Source: Lachnospiraceae bacterium UBA3332 (lineage in GTDB: Bacteria > Bacillota > Clostridia > Lachnospirales > Lachnospiraceae). Taken from it: a stretch of DNA of 19,545 bases. A model generated the notes under the pieces. That model worked only from the letters and a program-made list of their open reading frames with translations. It searched no databases and had not been told where the DNA came from. Both the position numbers and the translations under genes were made by a program. The stretch is taken from contig DERU01000193.1 of assembly GCA_002361095.1 (NCBI GenBank), positions 1 through 19,545 on the forward strand, in the 5' to 3' direction. Of this stretch, positions 8,510 through 15,839 are shown one piece after another (the stretch's first letter is position 1; the number at the start of each line of letters is the position of its first letter).

Positions 8510-9220
8510 TTACATATTTTTACTCAGCGCATAGAAATCCCGGACCGCCTTTTTCCCGATTCCGAAAATCTTTTTCAAATTGATGGAATTGACCCCTCCC
8601 TGTCTGGGCCGGAAGGTGATGGGCATATACCGCACCCGGTAACCTTTCTTTTCAAAAGCCACCGCCAAAAAAACATTGGACAGATTAAAGTCCTTTGGCA
8701 CAAGTTCCACAAGCTGCGAGAGGGCCTCCGCCCGCATCAGCCGGAACGGGGTGTTGGCATCCGGAATCACCACTTTAAATGTCAATGCGATGACAAATTT
8801 CAGCACTTTCGTGACAAAAATCCGGGAGATACCGTCCTGCCTGCGGGTTCTGTGCCCGATCACCATGTCGTATTGGCCGCGCATTTCCCAAAAAGCCGCG
8901 AATTCCCCCGGAACCGTCTGCCGGTCGGAATCGGTCTGGAAAACATAATCCGCGCCATGCTCCAGCGCATACCGGTATCCGTACAACACCGTAGCGCCGT
9001 GTCCCGCGTTTTGTTTGGTTACCGCCTCCAAAAGGGGATATTCCTTTTTCATTTCCTGCAAAATCGAGAATGTACGGTCCCTGCTCCCGTCATCAATGAT
9101 AACCAGCCGGGACGCCCCGTCCGCGCAGTATCGCTCCACAATCGGATACCACTCCCGCACCACTTCTCCGATATTTTCCTCCTCATTATAGGCCGGAATG
9201 ACAATATAAAGTTTATCCAT
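8510..9220 (-). CDS. GT2 glycosyltransferase, DPM1-like, soluble form
   Basis: A 236-aa GT-A enzyme of the dolichol/polyprenyl-phosphate sugar synthase type. ATG 9220 is chosen because the protein then starts directly with the GT2 core DKLYIVIPAYNEEE; the only ribosome-site candidate is GGGGGAG just 2-3 bases upstream, so initiation may be weak. Motifs are IPAYNEEEN (8-16), IIDDGSRDRT (41-50), NAGHGAT (71-77), QTDSDRQ (95-101) with the DxD site, VIGHR (120-124) and a PFRLMRAEAL stretch. Unlike the other two GT2 proteins in this locus it lacks C-terminal transmembrane helices. It is followed after 17 bases by the GT-C-like gene, which may use its product. An 83-base gap with a perfect hairpin separates it from the SGNH gene upstream. 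Confidence 0.9.
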   Translation of the reverse strand: MDKLYIVIPAYNEEENIGEVVREWYPIVERYCADGASRLVIIDDGSRDRTFSILQEMKKEYPLLEAVTKQNAGHGATVLYGYRYALEHGADYVFQTDSDRQTVPGEFAAFWEMRGQYDMVIGHRTRRQDGISRIFVTKVLKFVIALTFKVVIPDANTPFRLMRAEALSQLVELVPKDFNLSNVFLAVAFEKKGYRVRYMPITFRPRQGGVNSINLKKIFGIGKKAVRDFYALSKNM

Positions 9221-9240
9221 TACTCCCCCATTTCTGCAGC

Positions 9241-9260
9241 CGTTCGGATAAGTCCGAACG
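9241..9260. repeat. perfect inverted repeat between the SGNH and GT2 genes
   Basis: Arms 9241-9248 (CGTTCGGA) and 9253-9260 are exact reverse complements around a TAAG loop. It lies 20 bases upstream of the GT2 start in the direction of transcription. No T tract follows on either strand, so it is not an ordinary intrinsic terminator. It could stabilise the mRNA or tune the weakly initiated gene downstream. Confidence 0.7.
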
Positions 9261-9303
9261 CCATGCCTCTCCTGCGCATCCTGCGTCTGTGTTTCCAAAA
9301 CGC

Positions 9304-10629
9304 TCAATCCCATGGCGTCCTTTCCTTTTCCATATAGGCTTCCCATTCTTTTGTGCTTCCTGCAAGCCTTGCGCACACCCGCATTGTAACCGTCCCCGTA
9401 AACCATTCCCCGTCGATTGTGCAGCGATCCGACGGCCCATAGGGCTGCAGCAGTTCCCAGGCGCCGTCCTGCCCGGCAATCCAAAAGGCAAACTCGGCCT
9501 CCCCGCCGGCCTCCTGCAGGCTTTGCGCCAGACAGACCCGGTCCGCGCTGCCCTCCACCGGTTCCGTGTGAAAATCGCAGGCCACCACTTCATGAATATC
9601 TTGCTGCATCTCTTCCAAAGAACCGTAAAACCGATCCTCCACACTGCCTCCCGCGCGGCTGGCATTCCAGAGTTCACAAAAAATCTCCGTCGTCCGCTCC
9701 GCCCCGGCCCCGCATACATGCTCGTGATCCAGCATCACCGAATCCGGCAGCAGCTTTTTCCGGTCTTTCAGAAAATTCAAATCAAAATACGGAATTTGAT
9801 GCCGCTTTGCCCAGTCTGCGATTGTCCCATAGCCGTTTTCGTACCCTTGTGTGCCGTAGACCATGGACAGCGTCACCGGCGCGGATACAAAAACCAGTTC
9901 GATTCCCCGTTCTTTACACAACGCCGCAATCTGTTCCAGCCAGTAAAACGCCTCCTGCTCTACAGCGTCCTCTTCCCAGGAAACGGTGGGCGCAATTCCG
10001 GTTTCCCCGTCCGCAAACTTCCCCTGGGTCCAGATATAACCCCGGTCCGCGTAATGTTCCCCCTCCCGCACATCAACGCCGTCTCTCGTTTCCTTTGACA
10101 GCTTGAACCGCAGCGTCTGCAAAATGTCCTCCGCATATCCCCGGTAGCGATAGCTTTTCAAAAGATATGGCAGCTGTGGCAGTGAAAAAACCTGACTCAT
10201 ATATTCCAGTTTCACGGGCCACGACCGGATCCGCTCCCAGACCTCCAGCCCCACCAGCAAAGAATCGTCCTTTTGCGAAAGGAAATTGGTCTGGGACAGC
10301 CCCATCGCCACATATTTTACCGGATACCGCTCCGTCAGATCCTTTAAATAGTAATAGCTTCCCAACAACGTCTGCGATCCGGTTCCCGCGTTGACGGCAC
10401 AGTGGCTGCCGTCGTCAAAGGAGCGGTCAAAGATTTCCGGAATCAGGGATCTGTAAATCCGGGAGTTCCCGATCAATACCACATCCGGTTCCCGGCCCTG
10501 TTCCTTTAGCTTTCGCAAATCGCAGTCCAGAAAATATCCGTAAGTGACCGGCTCCAGGCAAAAAGCCGCCGTCAGTTCCATGCACCAAAGGGCGGCGAGC
10601 AACAGGACGATCTTTTTAAAATTGCGCAT
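9304..10629 (-). CDS. SGNH-hydrolase-like acyl-transfer protein (DltD/AlgX-type role), module 1
   Basis: A 441-aa protein with an N-terminal membrane anchor or uncleaved signal (about 5-25) and an extracytoplasmic SGNH-type domain. Block I is IGNSRIYRS (53-61) with likely nucleophile Ser56; the terminal dyad is DHEH (301-304). Such proteins act with an MBOAT partner to move acyl or aminoacyl groups onto surface glycans. Start ATG 10629 has GGGAGG 8 bases upstream and overlaps the MBOAT gene by 14 bases. Compared with its paralogue at 14781-15839 it carries a C-terminal extension from about residue 325. Its end (FAFWIAGQDGAWELLQPYG ... GTVTMRVCAR) reads like a small beta-sandwich related to Y_Y_Y repeats, which is an inference. 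The transferred group is unknown. Confidence 0.78.
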   Translation of the reverse strand: MRNFKKIVLLLAALWCMELTAAFCLEPVTYGYFLDCDLRKLKEQGREPDVVLIGNSRIYRSLIPEIFDRSFDDGSHCAVNAGTGSQTLLGSYYYLKDLTERYPVKYVAMGLSQTNFLSQKDDSLLVGLEVWERIRSWPVKLEYMSQVFSLPQLPYLLKSYRYRGYAEDILQTLRFKLSKETRDGVDVREGEHYADRGYIWTQGKFADGETGIAPTVSWEEDAVEQEAFYWLEQIAALCKERGIELVFVSAPVTLSMVYGTQGYENGYGTIADWAKRHQIPYFDLNFLKDRKKLLPDSVMLDHEHVCGAGAERTTEIFCELWNASRAGGSVEDRFYGSLEEMQQDIHEVVACDFHTEPVEGSADRVCLAQSLQEAGGEAEFAFWIAGQDGAWELLQPYGPSDRCTIDGEWFTGTVTMRVCARLAGSTKEWEAYMEKERTPWD

Positions 10630-12205
10630 ACATAAATCCTCCCGTCAAATCCGCTCCCGTATTCCCCAGCAAAAGAATCCCGTAAAACAGCGCCGCATAT
10701 CCCAAGAACCGTACCGGCATGGGAATGGACTGCAAAAGGCTTTGCAGGCTCCGTCCTTTTTCTTTCCAGACATCCGCGATTCCCATCAAAACAAGTCCCG
10801 TAAACACTACGCACAGGCTAAAGCTGCCAAGTCCCGGGAAAAAGGCGGACAAGCCGCCGGTTATGCGCCCCGCATGCACCCGAAACAGCGCGGCGGTCAG
10901 GCCCAGGGCCGCTTTGGTAGAGCCTGCCCCGGAAAACATTTCCATATAACAGAAAATGAGAAACGTGCGTCCCATTTGCACCATCCGAAAGACACGGTTT
11001 TCATCCGAAATTTTTAAGGCCTGCTTTACCTTCGTATACAACGGCGCCAGCTGCATGCCCAATAGGATGATTCCCATATTCATCCAACCCCACAGGACAT
11101 AATACCAGGTCGCCCCATGCCAAAGACCCGTGGCCGTCCAGACCACCGCCATGGCCAGATAGCTGGGAATCAGCCGGGCTGTCATCGGGGAAAAAACGCC
11201 CCGGCACCGCTTCCCCAATTTCTGCGCCATACCGCTCATGGATACCGGATAAAACACATAATCCCGGAACCATTCTCCCAGCGTAATGTGCCAGCGGCGC
11301 CACACCTCCTCGATGGAACGTGCAAAAAAGGGCTGGGTGAAATTTTCCTGCAAAGAAATCCCCAGCACCCGGCAGATTCCTGCGGCAATGTCCATATAGC
11401 CGGAAAAATCCGCATATAGCCGAAGCCTGGCAAACACCATCAAAACCAACACAAAAACGCCGCCGTCATTCCCCGCCGTCGCGTACAGCTGTCCTACCAT
11501 AATGCCCAGCCGGTCGGCAACCACCATCTTCTTGAAAAATCCCCAGAGCATCCGCACAAGCCCTTCACCCAGCCGGTCAAAGGAAAAGGCATGCTCTGCA
11601 TACAGCGTCTCCCCCATTCTGTCGTAGCGGCTGAAAGGCCCCTGTACCAAATGTGGGAAAAAAGATACAAAAAGCAGAAAACGCCCGAAATTTTTTTCGG
11701 CGGCATATTTTCCCCGGTAAATGTCAATGCAGTAGCCCATGGCCATAAACGTATAGAAGGAAATGCCCAGAGGGAGGACAAAAGAAGGAAGTTCCACCGC
11801 TACGGCGGACACCCCCAAAGCCCCCAGTACCGCCCGTACATTCCCCAGAAAAAAGCCTGTATATTTGAGTACAATCCAGATACCGAAATTGAACACAAGC
11901 CCGGCCGCCAAAATTTTCTTTTTCTTTCCGACCGCCTCCTGTTTGTTTGCCAGTTTTTCCTCCCGCGTCCGACAGTTTTCGCGCAGTTTTTTGTACGCTG
12001 CCGTCGTCCGCTCCAAAAAAATTGCCACCCAGTAGGCGCTGAAGGAAGTAACCAAAATAAAGCCCGCATATTCCACACCGGCAGACAAATAAAAAACCAT
12101 ATTCGCACACAGCAGCACTTTTTGCTGCCAGCGTCTCGGCAACAGAAAATAGGCTGCAAAAACAAGCGTCAAAAAACCGAGAAACCGAACCGACAAAAAA
12201 GACAT
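10616..12205 (-). CDS. MBOAT-family membrane O-acyltransferase (DltB/AlgI-like), module 1
   Basis: A 529-aa polytopic membrane protein expected to pass an acyl or aminoacyl group from the carrier protein across the membrane. The MBOAT signature is clear: PLGISFYTFMAMGY (145-158), SFFPHLVQGPFSRY (181-194), YADFSGYMDIA (264-274), WRRWHITLGEWFRDYVFYP (302-320) and the catalytic-His segment TGLWHGATWYYVLWG (359-373) with His363. Start ATG 12205 follows a GGGGGAAGGGGA tract and lies 14 bases after the carrier-protein stop. The C-terminus ends FMYAQF and the last 14 bases overlap the SGNH gene. A charged cytoplasmic loop (about 66-98) separates the first helices from the core. Length and motifs fit AlgI/DltB-type enzymes; the group transferred is inferred to be that loaded on the adjacent carrier. 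Confidence 0.93.
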   Translation of the reverse strand: MSFLSVRFLGFLTLVFAAYFLLPRRWQQKVLLCANMVFYLSAGVEYAGFILVTSFSAYWVAIFLERTTAAYKKLRENCRTREEKLANKQEAVGKKKKILAAGLVFNFGIWIVLKYTGFFLGNVRAVLGALGVSAVAVELPSFVLPLGISFYTFMAMGYCIDIYRGKYAAEKNFGRFLLFVSFFPHLVQGPFSRYDRMGETLYAEHAFSFDRLGEGLVRMLWGFFKKMVVADRLGIMVGQLYATAGNDGGVFVLVLMVFARLRLYADFSGYMDIAAGICRVLGISLQENFTQPFFARSIEEVWRRWHITLGEWFRDYVFYPVSMSGMAQKLGKRCRGVFSPMTARLIPSYLAMAVVWTATGLWHGATWYYVLWGWMNMGIILLGMQLAPLYTKVKQALKISDENRVFRMVQMGRTFLIFCYMEMFSGAGSTKAALGLTAALFRVHAGRITGGLSAFFPGLGSFSLCVVFTGLVLMGIADVWKEKGRSLQSLLQSIPMPVRFLGYAALFYGILLLGNTGADLTGGFMYAQF

Positions 12206-12219
12206 TCCCCTTCCCCCGG

Positions 12220-12447
12220 TTATTCGTCCTGTAATCTGCAGATCAATTCGTACATGGCTTCCATGGAGTTAAAATTCTCCGGCAGCAGATTCTCCACATT
12301 GATCTCCACGTCAAACGCCGTATTAATCTCCCCCGCTATGGAAATAATGTCAAAAGAATCCAGAAGCTTATCGTCAATCAGGCTTGTCTCCTTATCAAAA
12401 TCCAGATCCGGGCGAATCTCCTGCAAAATCTCTCTCAGTTCATCCAT
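12220..12447 (-). CDS. acyl/aminoacyl carrier protein (DltC-like), module 1
   Basis: A 75-aa acidic carrier protein. The phosphopantetheine site is LLDSFDI with Ser31, preceded by the SLIDDK turn and followed by EINTAFDVEI, the usual helix II-III pattern of DltC-like carriers. It should be modified by a phosphopantetheinyl transferase encoded elsewhere and loaded by an adenylating enzyme; the only one in the window is at 17715-19232. Start ATG 12447 has GGAGG at 12458-12462 with a 10-base spacer. It is the first gene of its transcription unit. By hand alignment it matches the second carrier (17436-17666) at about 42 of 75 positions, so the two are clear paralogues. Confidence 0.9.
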   Translation of the reverse strand: MDELREILQEIRPDLDFDKETSLIDDKLLDSFDIISIAGEINTAFDVEINVENLLPENFNSMEAMYELICRLQDE

Positions 12448-12483
12448 GGTTTCATTTCCTCCGTTGACTTGATAGCTATGGTC

Positions 12484-12512
12484 ATTATAGCCTCTTTTGC
12501 GCTTTACTGCAA
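12484..12512 (-). promoter_or_regulatory. promoter of the module-1 operon
   Basis: On the minus strand TATAAT (12484-12489) is preceded by a 17-base spacer and TTGCAG (12507-12512). The -10 is a perfect consensus; the -35 matches only TTG. It points at the carrier gene starting at 12447, giving a leader of about 30 bases with a GGAGG site. It is the only good sigma-A-like promoter seen between 2.6 and 12.6 kb. Confidence 0.7.
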
Positions 12513-12551
12513 CGGTTTTCTTTGTTCCGGCACGGATTTTGGGAATCTTGC

Positions 12552-12581
12552 GTAACAGGTCAGACCTGTCTGAACTGTTAC
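12552..12581. repeat. 30-bp imperfect palindrome, possible dispersed repeat or terminator
   Basis: Outer arms GTAACAG/CTGTTAC and inner arms TCAGAC/GTCTGA are separated by one G/A mismatch around a tiny centre. It starts 12 bases past the stop of the GT4 gene and lies upstream of the module-1 promoter. No T run follows on the minus strand, so factor-independent termination would be inefficient. The 12-mer formed by its minus strand (GTAACAGTTCAG) recurs on the + strand at 19339-19350, suggesting a dispersed repeat family or a protein-binding site. Confidence 0.65.
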
Positions 12582-12592
12582 AATCTTTCGGT

Positions 12593-13678
12593 TTATCCGC
12601 GCATGATTTCCAAAAACTGTGCCGCCGTTGCCATTGTGGAAAGTCTTTCCCGGTAATTCATACAGTTTTGCACATACACCGCATTATCCCGCGTTATTTT
12701 TTTCAACTCCTCCTGCGTCCATGCTTTTTCGACGATACCGAGTCCGTATTTTTGTATCTCTGCCGCATTCAGGGGAACGTCCGTAGTAACCACCGGGGTT
12801 GCTACCGCAACGGACTCCGCAATGGATACCATATTGTTATCCTTCCTGGTGTTCACCAGCAGGGCTTTCGCTTTTGCAAGCACGGGCAGCAAGTCGTCAT
12901 GACGCATTTTCCCGGTAAAAACCACATGATCCGCAATGTGCAGCGCATCCGCCAGCTTTTTTAAATCTCTGTCCAGTTCCCCTTCCCCGATCACCCAAAG
13001 GCGGGACGTATTGTCATATTTTTGGACATAAGCGGCAAACGCTTCCAGGATACCGTCTATACGCTTGCGGGAAATTAATTGGGAGCAGACGACAAAATAA
13101 TTCTCCTTTTCCACACCGGCCTGAAACTTATCCAGATTGACTCCATGGCCGATCACCCGTTCCTGGGTATTTTTGCAATACCGTCCGATAAATTCCCGGG
13201 CCTGCGCAGAGCGCGCCACCACCTTTGCCCGCCGCATCAAAAAACGGGCCGCCACATTGTACCATACTTTGGACGGAATCCGGTGCAGGATTGCATTGTG
13301 TTTGGCCAGTTCATGCCAGATTACCGTCTTTTGGGGCGCCGCCCAATAAGCCAGCAGGGAGTTGACGGAAAAAACTTCGCTGGAAATCACCAGATCATAC
13401 TTTCCTTTTTTTACAAGGGTATAAGTCGCAGGCATAAACGGAAGGCAATGGGGCATAAACAATTTCTGTCCCACACACCTTCCCCACAGCACCGGAAACG
13501 GATAGGTTTCTTCGTCCCGGGGCCTGAAGGGCTCGCCTCCCAGCAGCGTAACCTGATGCCCCAATTTACGGAAAGCCAGACAAAGATCGTAAATCATGGT
13601 ATCCTTAATGGATGTTTCCCTCTGAATTCGCCTGGTTTCCGATGTATACAAAATCGGATTAATCACCAATATCCGCAT
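12593..13678 (-). CDS. GT4-family glycosyltransferase (first of pair)
   Basis: A 361-aa GT-B-fold enzyme, probably cytoplasmic or membrane-associated, adding a sugar during glycan synthesis. ATG 13678 is chosen over ATG 13690 because GGAGG lies 5 bases before it and overlaps the earlier ATG, and the protein then starts MRILVINPIL. The N-terminal half ends near YVQKYD; the Rossmann-like C-terminal domain includes VVCSQLISRKRIDGILEAF, WVIGEGEL (228-235) and HVVFTGKM (251-258). The donor-binding motif reads DNNMVSIAES, so the usual E-x7-E appears as D280-x7-E288. It is the last gene of the module-2 unit, 50 bases after the next GT4 gene. Donor and acceptor are unknown. Confidence 0.88.
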   Translation of the reverse strand: MRILVINPILYTSETRRIQRETSIKDTMIYDLCLAFRKLGHQVTLLGGEPFRPRDEETYPFPVLWGRCVGQKLFMPHCLPFMPATYTLVKKGKYDLVISSEVFSVNSLLAYWAAPQKTVIWHELAKHNAILHRIPSKVWYNVAARFLMRRAKVVARSAQAREFIGRYCKNTQERVIGHGVNLDKFQAGVEKENYFVVCSQLISRKRIDGILEAFAAYVQKYDNTSRLWVIGEGELDRDLKKLADALHIADHVVFTGKMRHDDLLPVLAKAKALLVNTRKDNNMVSIAESVAVATPVVTTDVPLNAAEIQKYGLGIVEKAWTQEELKKITRDNAVYVQNCMNYRERLSTMATAAQFLEIMRG

Positions 13679-13728
13679 GACCGCCTCCATTTGCCCGTTT
13701 TGGCGGGCGCCCTGCCCGTTTTCTCCCT

Positions 13729-14808
13729 TTACCCGGCCGCGCCTGCCGCCTCCAGCATCTGATCCGCAATTTTGTCCATGGAGTATGCCTCCCTTACTTT
13801 TTCGGCATGGACGGACAGACGCTGCGCCAGTTTTTTGTCCGATGCCAGCCGTTTCATGGCCTCCGCCATTTTTACGGTGTCTCCCACCGGTACAAGCAGC
13901 CCGTTATCCCCATCCTGTATATACGTCCTGCAGCCTCCCACCGGACAGTCCGTGGCAATCACCGGAATCCCCATGGCCAGCGCTTCCAGCATCGCGTTGG
14001 AAATTCCCTCATAATCGGAGGAAAGCACAAACATGGAGCAGTCGCGGATGCGCTCTTTCACATCGCTGCAAAACCCATGGAAAACCACCCGCTCCTCCAG
14101 GCCCTTTTGCCCTGCCAGCCGCTTAAGCTGTCCCTCCAGGCTGCCGCTCCCGTATAACTCCAGCGTGTACTCCGGAAAATCCTGCGCAAACAGCGCAAAC
14201 GCTTCGATCAGCATCCTGTGGTTCTTTACCTCCTCCAGCCGCCCGGCCGTCACAATCCGCTTGCTCCGCTCTCCCACAAACCGCGCCGGCAAGGAAGCGT
14301 CCACCGGATTCCCGATCACCCGCACTTTTTTCTGCAAATGTTTGGGAAAACAGCGTATGGCCTCTTCGGTCTGGCATACCAGACAATCCGCAAAGCCGTA
14401 AAAAAAGTCCCGGTACAGCTTTTGGTCATAGGCGCTGGGATCCGAACGCTCCGACACCAGCATCCTGCGCTTATGAAACAAAGTAGACAATACGATGAAG
14501 CCGGTTCCGATGGTGCTGAAGGAAAAAATATAGCAGTCCGGATTTTTCCGGAAATATTCCCGCATAAACCGCAAACGCTGCAGGCGCACCCTGAAACTTC
14601 CGCCGGAAGGGCCTCCCGCGCTTAACGTCTCAATCCTTGCGTCCAGCGCGTAAGCCTGCTGTGTTCCCGCGAAAGACAAAATCGCCACCGCATGCCCACG
14701 GTTTACATAGGTATTGGCCAGCAGGGAAACCACCCGCTCCGTGCCGCCTCCCGCCATATCCGGTAATACAAATACAATTTTCAATCTTTTGCCCATTCCC
14801 GTTTCCAT
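13729..14808 (-). CDS. GT4-family glycosyltransferase (second of pair)
   Basis: A 359-aa retaining GT-B glycosyltransferase. The N-terminus has FVLPDMAGGGTERVV (13-27), the acceptor-side Gly-rich loop typical of GT4 enzymes that act on lipid-linked sugars. The C-terminal domain has AGRLEEVKNH (188-197), ELYGSGSLEGQL (217-228), VVFHGF (241-246) and a perfect E-x7-E: E267 and E275 in YEGISNAMLEALAMGIPVIATD's first part. Start ATG 14808 has GGGGA 7 bases upstream; ATG 14796 is a possible alternative. The gene overlaps the 3' end of the SGNH gene by 28 bases, so coupling is likely. It resembles GalNAc- or GlcNAc-type GT4 transferases in general pattern, but sugar specificity cannot be read. Confidence 0.92.
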   Translation of the reverse strand: METGMGKRLKIVFVLPDMAGGGTERVVSLLANTYVNRGHAVAILSFAGTQQAYALDARIETLSAGGPSGGSFRVRLQRLRFMREYFRKNPDCYIFSFSTIGTGFIVLSTLFHKRRMLVSERSDPSAYDQKLYRDFFYGFADCLVCQTEEAIRCFPKHLQKKVRVIGNPVDASLPARFVGERSKRIVTAGRLEEVKNHRMLIEAFALFAQDFPEYTLELYGSGSLEGQLKRLAGQKGLEERVVFHGFCSDVKERIRDCSMFVLSSDYEGISNAMLEALAMGIPVIATDCPVGGCRTYIQDGDNGLLVPVGDTVKMAEAMKRLASDKKLAQRLSVHAEKVREAYSMDKIADQMLEAAGAAG

Positions 14809-15839
14809 TCTTTTGTCCCCGTCATTGCGCTATAGGAATCATAAAACAAAGCGCCGCTGTCCTCTCCGCGCTCCTTCGTTTGCATTGCCTGTGCAAAAAT
14901 CGCCGTAAACTTTTGCGCACCGGATTCTGAAAGATGCAAATCATCATAAAAATCTTTCCGATCCTCAAAAAGCGTTTCCCTGCCCTTCCACAAATTGAAA
15001 TCCCAAAATTCACACCCCTGTTCCCCGGCCAGCTTTTCATACCGGCTCCTGACCGCATCCAGGTTTTCCATGGAATTCACCATACGGTACGACAACGGAA
15101 CCGTAACCATAAATACGTCTATATTTTTCTCCCTGCACAACTCAAATATTCTGTTCAGATCCCACAGGTTTTCCTCCACTGCCTTTTCCTCCACGGAAAC
15201 CGTGCGAAACTGTCTTTCATAATCTGTCGGAGCAAGGCTAAGGTCATTTGCCTCCGCCCCCAAATAACCTCTGTTGGAAACGGACTGTGCCAAATTTTCT
15301 TCCGCCTGACCGGCAATGAGTTCCTCCACAATGGAAAAACCGTTATGGACAGCCATATAATACGCGATTCCCCATTCATCCGCCTTCAAATTCCGCAGCG
15401 CATAACGTACCTTATCTTCCCGGTTTACCAAATGCCGTATGACATCGATCTTCCCTTCTGCCCCTTCCGTATCGGGATCTCTGGAAAGGGCATTGAAACT
15501 CAATTCAATAACCACGGTCTGTACCGGATTCCTTTCCAGTTCCTCCTTAAGAAGCGCAACCCGTCCGCTCATGGGCTGCAGCACCCCGCACAAATTGTAG
15601 GAATCCGTTTCCTGTTTCGCATCATAGTCCGCCGGTATAAAAGCCCGGTATCCATGGGATGCCCCGCAAAAAACCGTATCAATCCTGCCCGCATAAAAGT
15701 TCTTTTCCACAATATCCGTAGTCCGCGTCCAGTGCTTCATACTGTACTCATAGTAAAAAACGGGCAGCGGTAAAGAAACCGCCAAAACCAGTCCCAAAAA
15801 CAAAGCCGTATTCTTCCATGCTCTTTTAAAACTGTGCAT
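14781..15839 (-). CDS. SGNH-hydrolase-like acyl-transfer protein (DltD/AlgX-type role), module 2
   Basis: A 352-aa membrane-anchored protein. An N-terminal hydrophobic segment (about 11-30) precedes an extracytoplasmic SGNH-type domain with FCGASHGYRA (57-66), likely nucleophile Ser61, and the dyad YDDLHLSESGA (298-308) holding D299 and H302. Family members partner MBOAT enzymes in acylation of surface polymers. Start ATG 15839 has GGGAG 8 bases upstream; an earlier in-frame start at 15872 lacks support. It overlaps the MBOAT gene by 14 bases in the same way as the module-1 pair. It lacks the C-terminal extension found in the module-1 protein. It is likely the final acyl-transfer or carrier-interacting component; the acceptor is unknown. 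Confidence 0.8.
   Translation of the reverse strand: MHSFKRAWKNTALFLGLVLAVSLPLPVFYYEYSMKHWTRTTDIVEKNFYAGRIDTVFCGASHGYRAFIPADYDAKQETDSYNLCGVLQPMSGRVALLKEELERNPVQTVVIELSFNALSRDPDTEGAEGKIDVIRHLVNREDKVRYALRNLKADEWGIAYYMAVHNGFSIVEELIAGQAEENLAQSVSNRGYLGAEANDLSLAPTDYERQFRTVSVEEKAVEENLWDLNRIFELCREKNIDVFMVTVPLSYRMVNSMENLDAVRSRYEKLAGEQGCEFWDFNLWKGRETLFEDRKDFYDDLHLSESGAQKFTAIFAQAMQTKERGEDSGALFYDSYSAMTGTKEWKREWAKD

Noticed and set aside
9289..10106. Two long overlapping + strand frames opposite the SGNH gene
   Set aside because: Composition is dominated by Pro, Arg and Ser, no ribosome site, and the minus strand gene has clear motifs.
11591..12472. 293-codon + strand frame
   Set aside because: Antisense to MBOAT and carrier genes and without recognisable protein features.
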